56,696 nt of DNA from CAYXZO01 sp964469505 (GTDB lineage Bacteria; Fidelibacterota; UBA8477; JABMPR01): the NCBI GenBank assembly GCA_964469505.1, contig CAYXZO010000007.1:1-56696 (forward strand), written 5' to 3'. Positions 43,074 to 51,318 of the stretch are shown here, in pieces (position 1 is the stretch's first letter; every line of letters starts with the position of its first letter). The position numbers and the translations under genes were made by a program. A model generated the notes under the pieces. The model had not been told where the DNA came from, did not search any database, and was given only the letters and a program-made list of their open reading frames with translations.

Positions 43074-45275
43074 TCATTCGCGTTCCACGCTCAGAACACC
43101 TTCCACCTGCAGCAGGCGTTTCCGCAGGCGTTCTAACTGACGCACTCCATCTACCTGCACAATAACGCTTCCCGCCACCAGGTCGTCCTCCACTTTCATC
43201 TGTATGGAATCGATATTGATATCCAGTGCAGATATTTTTTCTGTGACATCTCGGAGCAGATGTTTCCGCTCCTGGCACAAAATCCTCAGTCGCACCAGGA
43301 AGGTTTGGGAACGTCCTACATCCCATTCCACATCGATCAGGCGGTCCTTTTCGGCTAGGCCGGCCGCCAGGGTGTCACAATCCTTACGGTGGACCGTAAT
43401 CCCCCGTCCCCGGGTAATGAACCCGATTACCGAATCACCCGGGATGGGATTACAGCACTTGCCAAAGGAGATCATCATATTGTTAATGCCGTGAATCAGC
43501 ACTCCTCGAGAACTGCGCCGGGCCCGACGGAGAAAGCTTTCCGGCTGTGGCGGGGGTTGCACGGCACCTAATCCCTTATCCTCAGGGAACAGGGCCGATA
43601 GAACTTTGCCCACGGTCCGATGCCCGGCACCGATGGATGCCAACATCTTTTCCTCGGACTCGTACCCCAATTTGGTCCACGGATCTTTCAAGGCCCGGTA
43701 TGCTTTTAGTTTATTGTAACGCCGAAGCTGCTTTTCAAGAATCTCCCGACCTAGCTTTACACTTTCTTCAAATTGCTGCTTCTTTATCCATTTACGTATG
43801 TTGGACTTCGCTTTGGAGGTTTTGACGACTTTAAGCCAGGCACTGTTGGGGGTTTGCTTTTCGCTGGTGATGATTTCCACACTATCACCGGAGCGTAGGA
43901 CAGTGTTCAACGGTACGATACGTCCGTTTACTTTGGCCCCAATGCAATGCAAGCCAACTTGCGTGTGGATGTCGAAGGCGAAATCTAGAGGAGTGGCCCC
44001 AACCGGCAGGATACGCACTTCGCCCTTGGGAGTGAATACAAATATTTCGTTTTTATAGAGATCGATTTTAAGCATTTCCATGAATTGGTGGGAACTAGCG
44101 GTATCATCATTCTGTAGGACTTCCACTAAATTGCGCAGCCAGGCCACATGAGCATCCAGATCATCCCCATCTACAACTTTGCCGCCGGTCTCTTTATAAC
44201 GCCAGTGAGCTGCGACCCCTTCCTCAGCGGTATGATCCATTTCCTTGGTGCGAATTTGGACTTCCACCGGTAGTCCGCCGGGCCCCACAACCGTAGTATG
44301 AATGCTCTGGTAGCCGTTCACCTTAGGTTGGGCAATGAAATCTTTGAACCGTTCCGGAATGGGCGGGTAAAACTGATGGACGAACCCCAGGGCGCTGTAG
44401 CATTCTTCAACTTTATCGACGATAATTCTCACCGCATAAATGTCATAAATATCTTCCAACGGGCGCTGTTGCATTACCATTTTGCGGTGGATTGAGGCGT
44501 AGCTTTTAAAGCGTCGTTTATAAACCGCATTGATGCCTGCTTCCCGCAGGCGCTCCTGAATCGGCACCAGAAATTTATCAACGTATTGCTCAAAGAATTT
44601 CTGCCGCTTGGGTACCGTTTTGCGCAATTCCCGAGACGCTTTGGGTTCCAAAATATTAAAAACCAGATCTTCCATCTCCGATTTCAAGCGATACATGCCC
44701 AGTCGATGGGCCAGAGGGACATAGACATCTCGGGTTTCACGGGCGATGCGGCGCTGTTTATCACCCGGCAGATAGTGTAGAGTGCGCATATTATGCAGCC
44801 GATCGGCAAACTTGATGATGATAACTCGGATGTCCTTCGCTACTGAGAGCAGCATCTTGCGTATATTCACTGCCTGCCGATCGGTATCGGTACGATAGCG
44901 GATGTTGGACAACTTGGTGACCCCATCCACCAGGTCCGCCACGTCCTGGTTGAATTCCTTGGCCACATCTTCCAGCGTATAAGACGTGTCCTCCACTACA
45001 TCATGCAGCAGACCCGCAGCCACAGTAATGGTGTCCATGTGCATTTCCGCCAGGATGTAAGCCACATTTATGCAGTGAATGAAGTAGGGATCACCGGATC
45101 TACGCATCTGCCCCTGGTGGGCTTTTTTGGAAAACTGATAGGCCCGCCATAGGAATTCTTCATCTATATGGTTGACATTGCTGGAATACATCTTATCCAG
45201 CAGCAACTGGAAATCTTTGGGATAGGGCGAATCCGATTTGGTTTTAAGAATCTTATTTAGAATTGTGGGCGACAT
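43074..45275 (-). CDS. rel: Bifunctional (p)ppGpp synthetase/hydrolase (Rel/SpoT)
   Basis: 733 residues. The HD hydrolase domain is intact: His53, His67, His91-Asp92 (LLHDVVEDT). The synthetase domain has YQSIHTTVVGPGGLPVEVQIRT. TGS, helical and zinc-finger regions follow, and a C-terminal ACT domain at about 660-733. So it should both make and break the stringent-response alarmone. It begins one base into the dnaB stop and is followed by HU after 21-30 bases. Confidence 0.97.
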   Translation of the reverse strand: MSPTILNKILKTKSDSPYPKDFQLLLDKMYSSNVNHIDEEFLWRAYQFSKKAHQGQMRRSGDPYFIHCINVAYILAEMHMDTITVAAGLLHDVVEDTSYTLEDVAKEFNQDVADLVDGVTKLSNIRYRTDTDRQAVNIRKMLLSVAKDIRVIIIKFADRLHNMRTLHYLPGDKQRRIARETRDVYVPLAHRLGMYRLKSEMEDLVFNILEPKASRELRKTVPKRQKFFEQYVDKFLVPIQERLREAGINAVYKRRFKSYASIHRKMVMQQRPLEDIYDIYAVRIIVDKVEECYSALGFVHQFYPPIPERFKDFIAQPKVNGYQSIHTTVVGPGGLPVEVQIRTKEMDHTAEEGVAAHWRYKETGGKVVDGDDLDAHVAWLRNLVEVLQNDDTASSHQFMEMLKIDLYKNEIFVFTPKGEVRILPVGATPLDFAFDIHTQVGLHCIGAKVNGRIVPLNTVLRSGDSVEIITSEKQTPNSAWLKVVKTSKAKSNIRKWIKKQQFEESVKLGREILEKQLRRYNKLKAYRALKDPWTKLGYESEEKMLASIGAGHRTVGKVLSALFPEDKGLGAVQPPPQPESFLRRARRSSRGVLIHGINNMMISFGKCCNPIPGDSVIGFITRGRGITVHRKDCDTLAAGLAEKDRLIDVEWDVGRSQTFLVRLRILCQERKHLLRDVTEKISALDINIDSIQMKVEDDLVAGSVIVQVDGVRQLERLRKRLLQVEGVLSVERE

Positions 45276-46684
45276 TAAAAAGGTACCGGTTGGGCTGCTT
45301 CTTCCGCTTCCGGAGGTATGTAATCAGGCATATTGTCGAAGCGGGTAAAGGATTTAATGAAAGTGAGCCGGATTTCGATTCCCTGGGGACCGTTACGTTG
45401 CTTACCTATGATAACTTCGGCCACGTTGCGCAGGGAATTGCCGTTTTTATCCTCCAGAATACCGTAGAATTCGGGCCGATGAATAAACAGAACCACATCG
45501 GCATCCTGTTCGATGGACCCGGAATCCCGTAAATCGGATAGCATGGGTCGATATTCTTTGCCGCGGCCCCCCCGTTGCTCAATGGCTCGGGATAACTGAG
45601 AAAGAGCCACTACCGGCGTATCGAGCTCACGAGCGAGCTGTTTCAGGGAGCGGGATATCGCCGCCACTTCCTGCTGCTTGTTCTCCGCATTTTTGGGTCC
45701 TTCTATCAACTGTAGATAATCCACCACGATAAGGCCGACGTTTTGTTCAGCTTTTAAACGTCTGGCTTTGGACCGCAGTTCCAGGATGCTCAAGGCGGGG
45801 GATTCATCCAGGAAAATGGGGGCTTCGGCCAGGACCCCGGCCGCCTTGCTCAAGCGCTGATACAACGCTGTCGGTAATTTGCCGGAACGTACCAGACTAT
45901 GATCAACCCGCGCCTCAGCGCATAACAACCGTAATCCCAGTTCGAAACGGGACATCTCCAGCGAGAAAAAGCCCACCCCGATTTTGTGATCCACTGCGGC
46001 GTTCCGGGCGATATTGAGGGCCAGGGCCGTTTTACCCATGGAAGGTCGGCCGGCTAATACAATGAATTCGGAGGGTTGCAAACCACCAGTCAGATCGTCC
46101 AATTTCTCGAAGCCGGTGGGCACTCCTCGCAACAGTCCCCCCGATTTGTGGTAAGCGTCGACTTTTTCAAAAGTCTCACTCAATACTTCCCGGAGAGTGA
46201 TGAAACCCTGCTTTTTCATGCGCCGGGCGCTGAGTTCGAAAATACGGCGCTCGGCCTCTCCCACCAAATCTTCAACCCGCTCCCGGGTTTCGTAGGCTTT
46301 GGTGGCCAGCTCACCGGTGAGGTGAATTAACTCCCGCAGGGTGGCGGCGTCCAGTACCAGCAGAGCGTAATATTCCACATTGGCGGTAGAGGGAATGGCC
46401 TCCACCAATTCGGTGATATAATAGGCGCCTCCTACCTGTTCCAGTTGGCCCCGCTTTTTAAGCACATCTGTCACGGTGAGCTGATCAATGGGTTCTTGAT
46501 TGCGCTCCAGTTCGAGCATGGCGCTGAAAATCATGCGATGGGCCTGTCGGTAGAAATGTTCCGCTTCCAGGTACTGCAACACCTTAGGAACCGCCTGGGG
46601 ATCCAACATCATGGCCCCCAGGACACTACGTTCCGCTTCAATATTCTGGGGGGGTAATCGTACTCCGGTGGTTTCGGTATCCAC
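45275..46684 (-). CDS. dnaB: Replicative DNA helicase DnaB
   Basis: 469 residues. The N-terminal primase-interacting domain (1-115) is followed by a RecA-like motor with Walker A GRPSMGKTALALNIA, Walker B IVVDYLQL and SQLSRAIEQR. It unwinds the fork ahead of DNA polymerase III. No intein or frameshift. It overlaps the UDG gene and rel by one base each. Confidence 0.97.
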   Translation of the reverse strand: MDTETTGVRLPPQNIEAERSVLGAMMLDPQAVPKVLQYLEAEHFYRQAHRMIFSAMLELERNQEPIDQLTVTDVLKKRGQLEQVGGAYYITELVEAIPSTANVEYYALLVLDAATLRELIHLTGELATKAYETRERVEDLVGEAERRIFELSARRMKKQGFITLREVLSETFEKVDAYHKSGGLLRGVPTGFEKLDDLTGGLQPSEFIVLAGRPSMGKTALALNIARNAAVDHKIGVGFFSLEMSRFELGLRLLCAEARVDHSLVRSGKLPTALYQRLSKAAGVLAEAPIFLDESPALSILELRSKARRLKAEQNVGLIVVDYLQLIEGPKNAENKQQEVAAISRSLKQLARELDTPVVALSQLSRAIEQRGGRGKEYRPMLSDLRDSGSIEQDADVVLFIHRPEFYGILEDKNGNSLRNVAEVIIGKQRNGPQGIEIRLTFIKSFTRFDNMPDYIPPEAEEAAQPVPF

Positions 46685-47349
46685 TACTGGAGCTCCTCAA
46701 ATCCATTGTCCAGAAAAGCCTTGATACGCTGGAAATCCTCCCAAGCATCCCGCTTGAGGTTTGGATTCCGTAATAAAGCGGCCGGGTGGTAGGTGACCAC
46801 CATGGGAATATCGTGATAGCGGTATTGAGTCCGGCGCATATTCTTTAAGCTGTCTTCCACGCGCAACAGAGTTCGAGCCGCCACCCGTCCCAGGGCTACC
46901 AGTAACCGGGGCTTAATAAGCTCAATCTGATGTTTCAAATACGGCTCGCACTGTTCGATCTCACCCGGTAACGGATCTCTATTACCCGGTGGTCTGCATT
47001 TCAATACGTTGGCAATGTACACTTCATCCCGACTTAAATTGATGGCCGCCAAGATCTTATCCAGTAATTTCCCGGCCCGGCCAACGAAGGGCTCTCCCTG
47101 TAGATCTTCATCCCGCCCGGGAGCCTCACCCACGAACATCAGATCCGCTTCCGGATTCCCCACGCCGAAAACGAAGCGGGTACGGGTTTCACCCAACGGG
47201 CACTTATGGCAATTTTCGATGGAGCGGCGGTAGTTCTCTAGCTCATTGGCAGGTGTGGGTTCACTGGGGAAGGGATGAAAAAGCGGTCCTCCGAAGATCT
47301 CCAACTCTTCAGCCAGAAAACGTCGGGCTAGCTCCGGATCCGACCCCAT
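46684..47349 (-). CDS. Family 4 uracil-DNA glycosylase with iron-sulfur cluster
   Basis: 221 residues. Four Cys that bind a 4Fe-4S cluster: Cys47 and Cys50 (CHKC), Cys118 (NVLKCRPPGNRDP) and Cys134. The active-site motif is GEAPGRDEDLQGEPFVGRAG, and VVTYHPAALLR is the C-terminal motif. It removes uracil from DNA. Family 4 is common in archaea and thermophiles but is also spread widely in bacteria. Confidence 0.94.
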   Translation of the reverse strand: MGSDPELARRFLAEELEIFGGPLFHPFPSEPTPANELENYRRSIENCHKCPLGETRTRFVFGVGNPEADLMFVGEAPGRDEDLQGEPFVGRAGKLLDKILAAINLSRDEVYIANVLKCRPPGNRDPLPGEIEQCEPYLKHQIELIKPRLLVALGRVAARTLLRVEDSLKNMRRTQYRYHDIPMVVTYHPAALLRNPNLKRDAWEDFQRIKAFLDNGFEELQ

Positions 47350-47358
47350 GGGGTGGAG

Positions 47359-47679
47359 TTACTCCTCCCCATTATCGGTGGTTTCCGCATAGCGCCAGGT
47401 GATTTTGCCGTCCAGGAATTCAGTCAGGGCTTGGGTGACCGGTTTATCCTGGGATTCAAATTGCTCCTTGTCGAAATTCTCCAGATCCAGTTCCGGCAGT
47501 TCGAATTCCTCTTCGCCGCCGATTTCTTCCAGGCTTTCTTCCTCGCGGTTGAGTTCCTCCTGGATGATATACCGATCGTTGGTTATTTGGCGGGCACGTT
47601 TACCGATGACGATGACGGCTTCGTAAACGTCCCGGGTTTGTTTTTCAAGTTTCCGGAAGGGAATCGTGTTGGCTGACAT
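47359..47679 (-). CDS. rpoZ: RNA polymerase omega subunit (acidic C-terminal extension)
   Basis: 106 residues. The core omega motif is at about 13-40 (TRDVYEAVIVIGKRARQI). It is followed by a long acidic segment (many Glu/Asp, about 42-80), then a helix. It overlaps the end of gmk by 35 bases, with AGGAGG six bases ahead of its ATG. Gmk-rpoZ is a classic pair. Omega helps assemble RNA polymerase and can bind ppGpp; rel lies four genes downstream. Confidence 0.88.
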   Translation of the reverse strand: MSANTIPFRKLEKQTRDVYEAVIVIGKRARQITNDRYIIQEELNREEESLEEIGGEEEFELPELDLENFDKEQFESQDKPVTQALTEFLDGKITWRYAETTDNGEE

Positions 47680-48280
47680 CTATGGCCTCCTCTTGTTTGG
47701 CTTTAAACACATGTTTTTCAATTATTTCAAAAACCTCCTCCAGGGCCTTCTCTAATTTATCATTAACTACCTGGAAATCGAACTGTTCTCCTAACCGAAG
47801 CTCCTCTGGCATCCGAGCTAGGCGCAGGGCGATTTGCTCTTCGCTGTCAGTTCCCCGCCGGCGCAAACGGCGTTCCAATTCTTCCCGGGAGGGTGGGCGA
47901 ATAAAGATGGCCACCGTGTCTTCAGGATAGGTACGCTTAACGTTCAACCCCCCTTTGATATCTATGTCCAGCAGCAACACCCGCCCTTCATGTAGCGCTT
48001 GATCAACATAAGAGCGCAAGGTCCCGTATAGATGACCGTTGCGGGCGAAAACCTCTTCCCACTCCACCAGTTCGTTGCGCCGGATCAGATCTTCAAACTC
48101 TTCGCGGGAAATGAAAAAATAATGTTTTCCGTGCACTTCATAGGGCCGGGGCGGACGCGTAGTGACGGAAACGGAGAATTCGATTTCGGGATAACGCCTC
48201 ATCAGCGCCTCGCCGATGGTCCCCTTCCCTACCCCTGAGGGACCTGCCAGAACGATCAATTTACCACGCTTTGCCATCAT
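47645..48280 (-). CDS. gmk: Guanylate kinase
   Basis: 211 residues. P-loop GPSGVGKGT at the N-terminus; SVSVTTRPPRPYEVHGKHYFF binds GMP. It phosphorylates GMP to GDP, feeding GTP and ppGpp pools. The first Met is doubled; the second is as likely. It begins with a four-base overlap with yicC. Confidence 0.97.
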   Translation of the reverse strand: MMAKRGKLIVLAGPSGVGKGTIGEALMRRYPEIEFSVSVTTRPPRPYEVHGKHYFFISREEFEDLIRRNELVEWEEVFARNGHLYGTLRSYVDQALHEGRVLLLDIDIKGGLNVKRTYPEDTVAIFIRPPSREELERRLRRRGTDSEEQIALRLARMPEELRLGEQFDFQVVNDKLEKALEEVFEIIEKHVFKAKQEEAIDVSQHDSLPET

Positions 48281-49152
48281 TCGATATTTTGCACCTGTTC
48301 GCGCAATTGTTCCAGAAGGTTCTTCAAATTCACCACTTCGTGAGAAATCTCGGTCAACACGGTTTTACTACCCAAGGTGTTGGCCTCCCGATTCATTTCC
48401 TGCAGCAGAAAGTTGAGACGTTTCCCCACCTGGTCGTCGGCTTCCAACAACTCACGAAAATGATTAAGGTGGGCTTCCAGCCGATCCAATTCTTCCTTCA
48501 GGTCCACCCGGTCGGCCCAGAATACAAGCTCCTGCTCCAAACGCCCGGGATCAGCACTGGGGACCGTCAGCTCCGCTAGCTTCTGTTCCAGGCGTTGACG
48601 AATGGCGGGTAGCTGTCTTTGTTCCAATTGCCCCAAACGTTTTACTATCTCGGATACTTCCCGTACTCCCTGACTTAATCCCTCCGCCAGCAGTTCCCCT
48701 TCCCGGCGCCGCATTTGCTCCACGTTATCCAGAGCCTCATCCAGGGCTTCTCGGACAGCGTTTCCCACCCGTTCCAGCTGAGTTTCATCCGGCTCGAAAA
48801 GGATAATATCCGGCAGTTGCAACAAATCGCTGGTAGCGATGGAGCCCCGATGTTCGTCGATTTTTTCTATTTCGTCAGCCAGTTTTAAATAGGCCTCCAC
48901 CAGCGGTAAGTTTAAAACCGGCCTGGTCAACAGGCCGGCTTCATTTTCAAGGTTGACATACACCGTAATGCGGCCGCGCCTGAACCTTTGCTGTACGGCC
49001 TCCCTGATCTGCTCCTCGAATTGTTCAAACCGCCGGGGCAAGCGCGGGGCGATTTCCAGAAAGCGGCTATTCACTGAGCGCACCTCCACCTCGACATGTA
49101 CCCCGTTAACCCTAGCTGTTCCCCGGCCGAAACCGGTCATACTTCGTATCAT
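48277..49152 (-). CDS. YicC/YloC family endoribonuclease
   Basis: 291 residues from the ATG at 49152. MIRSMTGFGRGTARVNGVHVEVEVRSVNSRFLE is the family N-terminus and the C-terminal region ends in DREVVNLKNLLEQ-like sequence (EISHEVVNLKNLLEQLREQVQNIE). The full-length protein is a metal-dependent endoribonuclease. Five extra codons upstream of 49152 would leave only a three-base leader after the predicted transcription start, so 49152 is preferred. It leads the yicC-gmk-rpoZ operon. Confidence 0.94.
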   Translation of the reverse strand: MIRSMTGFGRGTARVNGVHVEVEVRSVNSRFLEIAPRLPRRFEQFEEQIREAVQQRFRRGRITVYVNLENEAGLLTRPVLNLPLVEAYLKLADEIEKIDEHRGSIATSDLLQLPDIILFEPDETQLERVGNAVREALDEALDNVEQMRRREGELLAEGLSQGVREVSEIVKRLGQLEQRQLPAIRQRLEQKLAELTVPSADPGRLEQELVFWADRVDLKEELDRLEAHLNHFRELLEADDQVGKRLNFLLQEMNREANTLGSKTVLTEISHEVVNLKNLLEQLREQVQNIE

Positions 49153-49176
49153 CGCCGACCTTTCCAAAAGCCGTTT

Positions 49177-49204
49177 ATTATAAACGAGGCCTTACCTATT
49201 TCAA
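49177..49204 (-). promoter_or_regulatory. Near-consensus sigma-70 promoter of the yicC-gmk-rpoZ operon
   Basis: TTGAAA at 49199-49204, a 16-bp spacer and TATAAT at 49177-49182 on the minus strand. The predicted start is about 49170, giving an 18-nt leader to the yicC ATG. It is the best promoter in the window and probably heads the long co-directional run that follows. Confidence 0.7.
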
Positions 49205-49529
49205 ATTAAATCTTGGACTTACGGCGGAAATATTACGGCGATCCATCTCCAAAGTCGGCACCGACACTAGACTCATCCGCCGATACGCCGAGCTCTCCAA
49301 AACCTTCAACAGACCTGATACTGTTTGTTGCATTCAGGGGCCTACAGGAGGCAAATCGAAAGCAATGTCACCGGACTAGATTGATAGATTTATTATGATA
49401 AAGGGTGGCTTACATTAAATTGTCGTAGTATCGGTCCTGGTTGCACAAAAAAAGTTCCAGTATATTAATCGCTGAATCAACAAACCTTGGTTTGGAAAAA
49501 ATTGGGCAAATGGCTTTCATAGGAGGTGC
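49205..49529. other. AT-rich divergent intergenic region
   Basis: This lies between the yicC promoter and the secreted-protein gene. It holds the plus-strand promoter at 49441. A stop-free plus-strand frame of about 58 codons (49199-49378) ends at TAG and includes LIRRYAELSKTFNRP, but it has no start codon and I do not recognise it. No RNA gene was seen. Confidence 0.35.
49441..49468 (+). promoter_or_regulatory. Possible promoter of the secreted-protein gene
   Basis: TTGCAC at 49441-49446, a 16-bp spacer, and TATTAA at 49463-49468; it matches only part of each consensus hexamer. The gene starts about 60 bases further down. Confidence 0.35.
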
Positions 49530-50867
49530 ATGATGAGGCGTAGTCGAATGCTGATTGTGCCGTTGTTATTTGTATCCACCCTCTTTCCCCAAAACAATCA
49601 GATGTACCACTCGTTGCGGGTAGGCGACTGGAGAGAGTATGCTATACAAAGTCCTCTGTCTAATCTATACGGTTTATTACGGGAAGGGCCGCTGGATACC
49701 ATTATGGCAGAGGGGCATGCGTATATTAAACAACTATCCCATGGGCCCATTGCTGAGCTGGCTACTTATGTGAGAGTTGACGAAGAGGGCAATGTCTTAT
49801 ATGTGCACCCAGATTCGGGAGTAGAAGACACATTGATTGCTTTCAGTGAAGATGTGGAGATGAATGAATCCTGGAAAGTTTCTCCGGGTGAGAACTGGGT
49901 AGGTGAGGTTTTTGGTTGGAAAAGCGGCTACACTCCGGTTTATGGGCTTCCAATTGTAGATTCCTCCAATGCGCTCATAGTTGAGTACCGTATGGACAAC
50001 ACGTTGTATTGGTCTGAGCATTATGTCACCGGGATAGGAATGGTGGAATACGTGGGCGAGGGGTTTGTTGACCATACTTTGCAACGCATTAAAATCGGTT
50101 CGGATATGTATTCATCCAACTCCCTGCTGCTGCCACTGGATACTATCAACATAGATAACGAACGCATCGAATTCACGATAAATGAAATTGAACACCAATT
50201 CACTTTTTATTTTTCATTCGATCCTAATGAATATGGCTGGAGTTCATGCACCATCGGCGCCTTGCAATTCTGGGTGGCCCCCCGATCGGAAATATACGGG
50301 ATAGAATGCACAGTGTACGGCGGCGGGATAAATGCAACTTCATATACCATTCAATCAATCGCGCTTGACTCCAACCGCTACGCCGACATACTGGATGATC
50401 GCTACATTGAACCCATCAATGTTTTTACCGATCCCATTCATTTCTCGGGCACATTTCGGGCAGATACCTTGCCCACACTCATGGGACTCAACCCGCCGGG
50501 GTCTCTGGAATTAATGAGTGTGGACAGTTTCGCAGTAAGTCTAATCATAACGGATTACACTGTCGGTATTGATGATAAGACCGGCAATGTGCGGCCCACA
50601 TCTTTCGCCACCGTTTACCCCAATCCTTTTAATAATTCAACCAGGTTTCAGTTCACAATCAAAACACCTGGTACTTATAAAATTACGATTTACGACATTT
50701 TGGGCCGTCCAGTCTGGTGGAAAGAAGAGTATGTTACGGGCAATAGCTGGGAGCTAACCTGGACTGGAACGGACTTTCAAGGAAGGGAGCTTCCAGGGGG
50801 AATATTCATTGCTGCTTTTGAAGGTGGTGGTGTTCTTCAGAGGATAAAATTATGCTTTCTGAAATGA
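49530..50867 (+). CDS. Secreted protein with C-terminal sorting domain
   Basis: 445 residues. A signal peptide (MLIVPLLFVSTLFPQ) is followed by a beta-rich body of unknown family with many Tyr, Asp and Glu, and a C-terminal sorting domain at about 365-445 (VYPNPFNNSTRFQFTI, IYDILGRPVW, WELTWTGTDFQGRELPGGIF). AGGAGG stands 3 bases before the first ATG and six before a second in-frame ATG (49533); the second has better spacing. The gene is more AT-rich than its neighbours and stands alone on the plus strand between the yicC operon and rqcH. It is probably exported and anchored or released by a type IX-like system. Confidence 0.82.
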   Translation: MMRRSRMLIVPLLFVSTLFPQNNQMYHSLRVGDWREYAIQSPLSNLYGLLREGPLDTIMAEGHAYIKQLSHGPIAELATYVRVDEEGNVLYVHPDSGVEDTLIAFSEDVEMNESWKVSPGENWVGEVFGWKSGYTPVYGLPIVDSSNALIVEYRMDNTLYWSEHYVTGIGMVEYVGEGFVDHTLQRIKIGSDMYSSNSLLLPLDTINIDNERIEFTINEIEHQFTFYFSFDPNEYGWSSCTIGALQFWVAPRSEIYGIECTVYGGGINATSYTIQSIALDSNRYADILDDRYIEPINVFTDPIHFSGTFRADTLPTLMGLNPPGSLELMSVDSFAVSLIITDYTVGIDDKTGNVRPTSFATVYPNPFNNSTRFQFTIKTPGTYKITIYDILGRPVWWKEEYVTGNSWELTWTGTDFQGRELPGGIFIAAFEGGGVLQRIKLCFLK

Positions 50868-50899
50868 TATAATCTTATGTCTAAATGCCTTTCATAACG

Positions 50900-50920
50900 A
50901 AGTTGATTCAACTTTTTCTT
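50900..50920 (+). terminator. Probable terminator of the secreted-protein gene
   Basis: AAGTTG, a three-base loop and CAACTT, followed by TTTCTT, about 33 bases after the stop codon. The stem is short and AT-rich, so termination may be weak. Confidence 0.4.
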
Positions 50921-51251
50921 ATCAGGAATTTACGAAATAGTAGCACTCCCGAGGAACTGATCCGATATAAGTATTGAAATTTACAGAACCATTTAAAGAC
51001 CAGCCGGGATTTAAGAATAAATAACTTCAAACGAATCCTGCTGATAAGATTCGATTCTAGCTGTCCCGAATGGGTAATTACTATCATGTGGGAAGGACTT
51101 TATTCACCCCCTTTTTCGAGCGGGGTATAGCGTCTGACCCCACCACCAGCGACAGCTTTCTCAAATAAAAGGAATAAATTTTACGAACATTTCCATTTGG
51201 CTCCCCCAAAGGTCGAGACCGCCCTGTTTGCCGCAGTCCTTTAATTCTTGC

Positions 51252-51277
51252 CCACAGGTATTTTTACTGTGGCTTTT
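51252..51277 (+). terminator. Hairpin with T-run upstream of rqcH (terminator or attenuator)
   Basis: CCACAG and CTGTGG enclose a nine-base loop, followed after one base by TTTT. It ends about 40 bases before the rqcH start. No promoter was found between it and rqcH, so it could act as an attenuator in the rqcH leader or end an upstream transcript. Confidence 0.35.
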
Positions 51278-51318
51278 ATTCCTCCCCACTCTCCAAGTTA
51301 ACTTTATATTGAGATCCT

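Larger units (their letters stand above)
50868..51318. other. 451-bp AT-rich intergenic region
   Basis: Contains the terminator-like hairpin at 50900, a small inverted repeat (GGGGT/ACCCC, 51122-51141) that could be a mobile-element scar, and a terminator-like hairpin at 51252. No coding frame with family similarity was found. Confidence 0.4.

Noticed and set aside
51122..51141. Mobile-element inverted repeat
   Set aside because: Only a 5-bp stem (GGGGT/ACCCC) with a ten-base loop; too short to call an element end.
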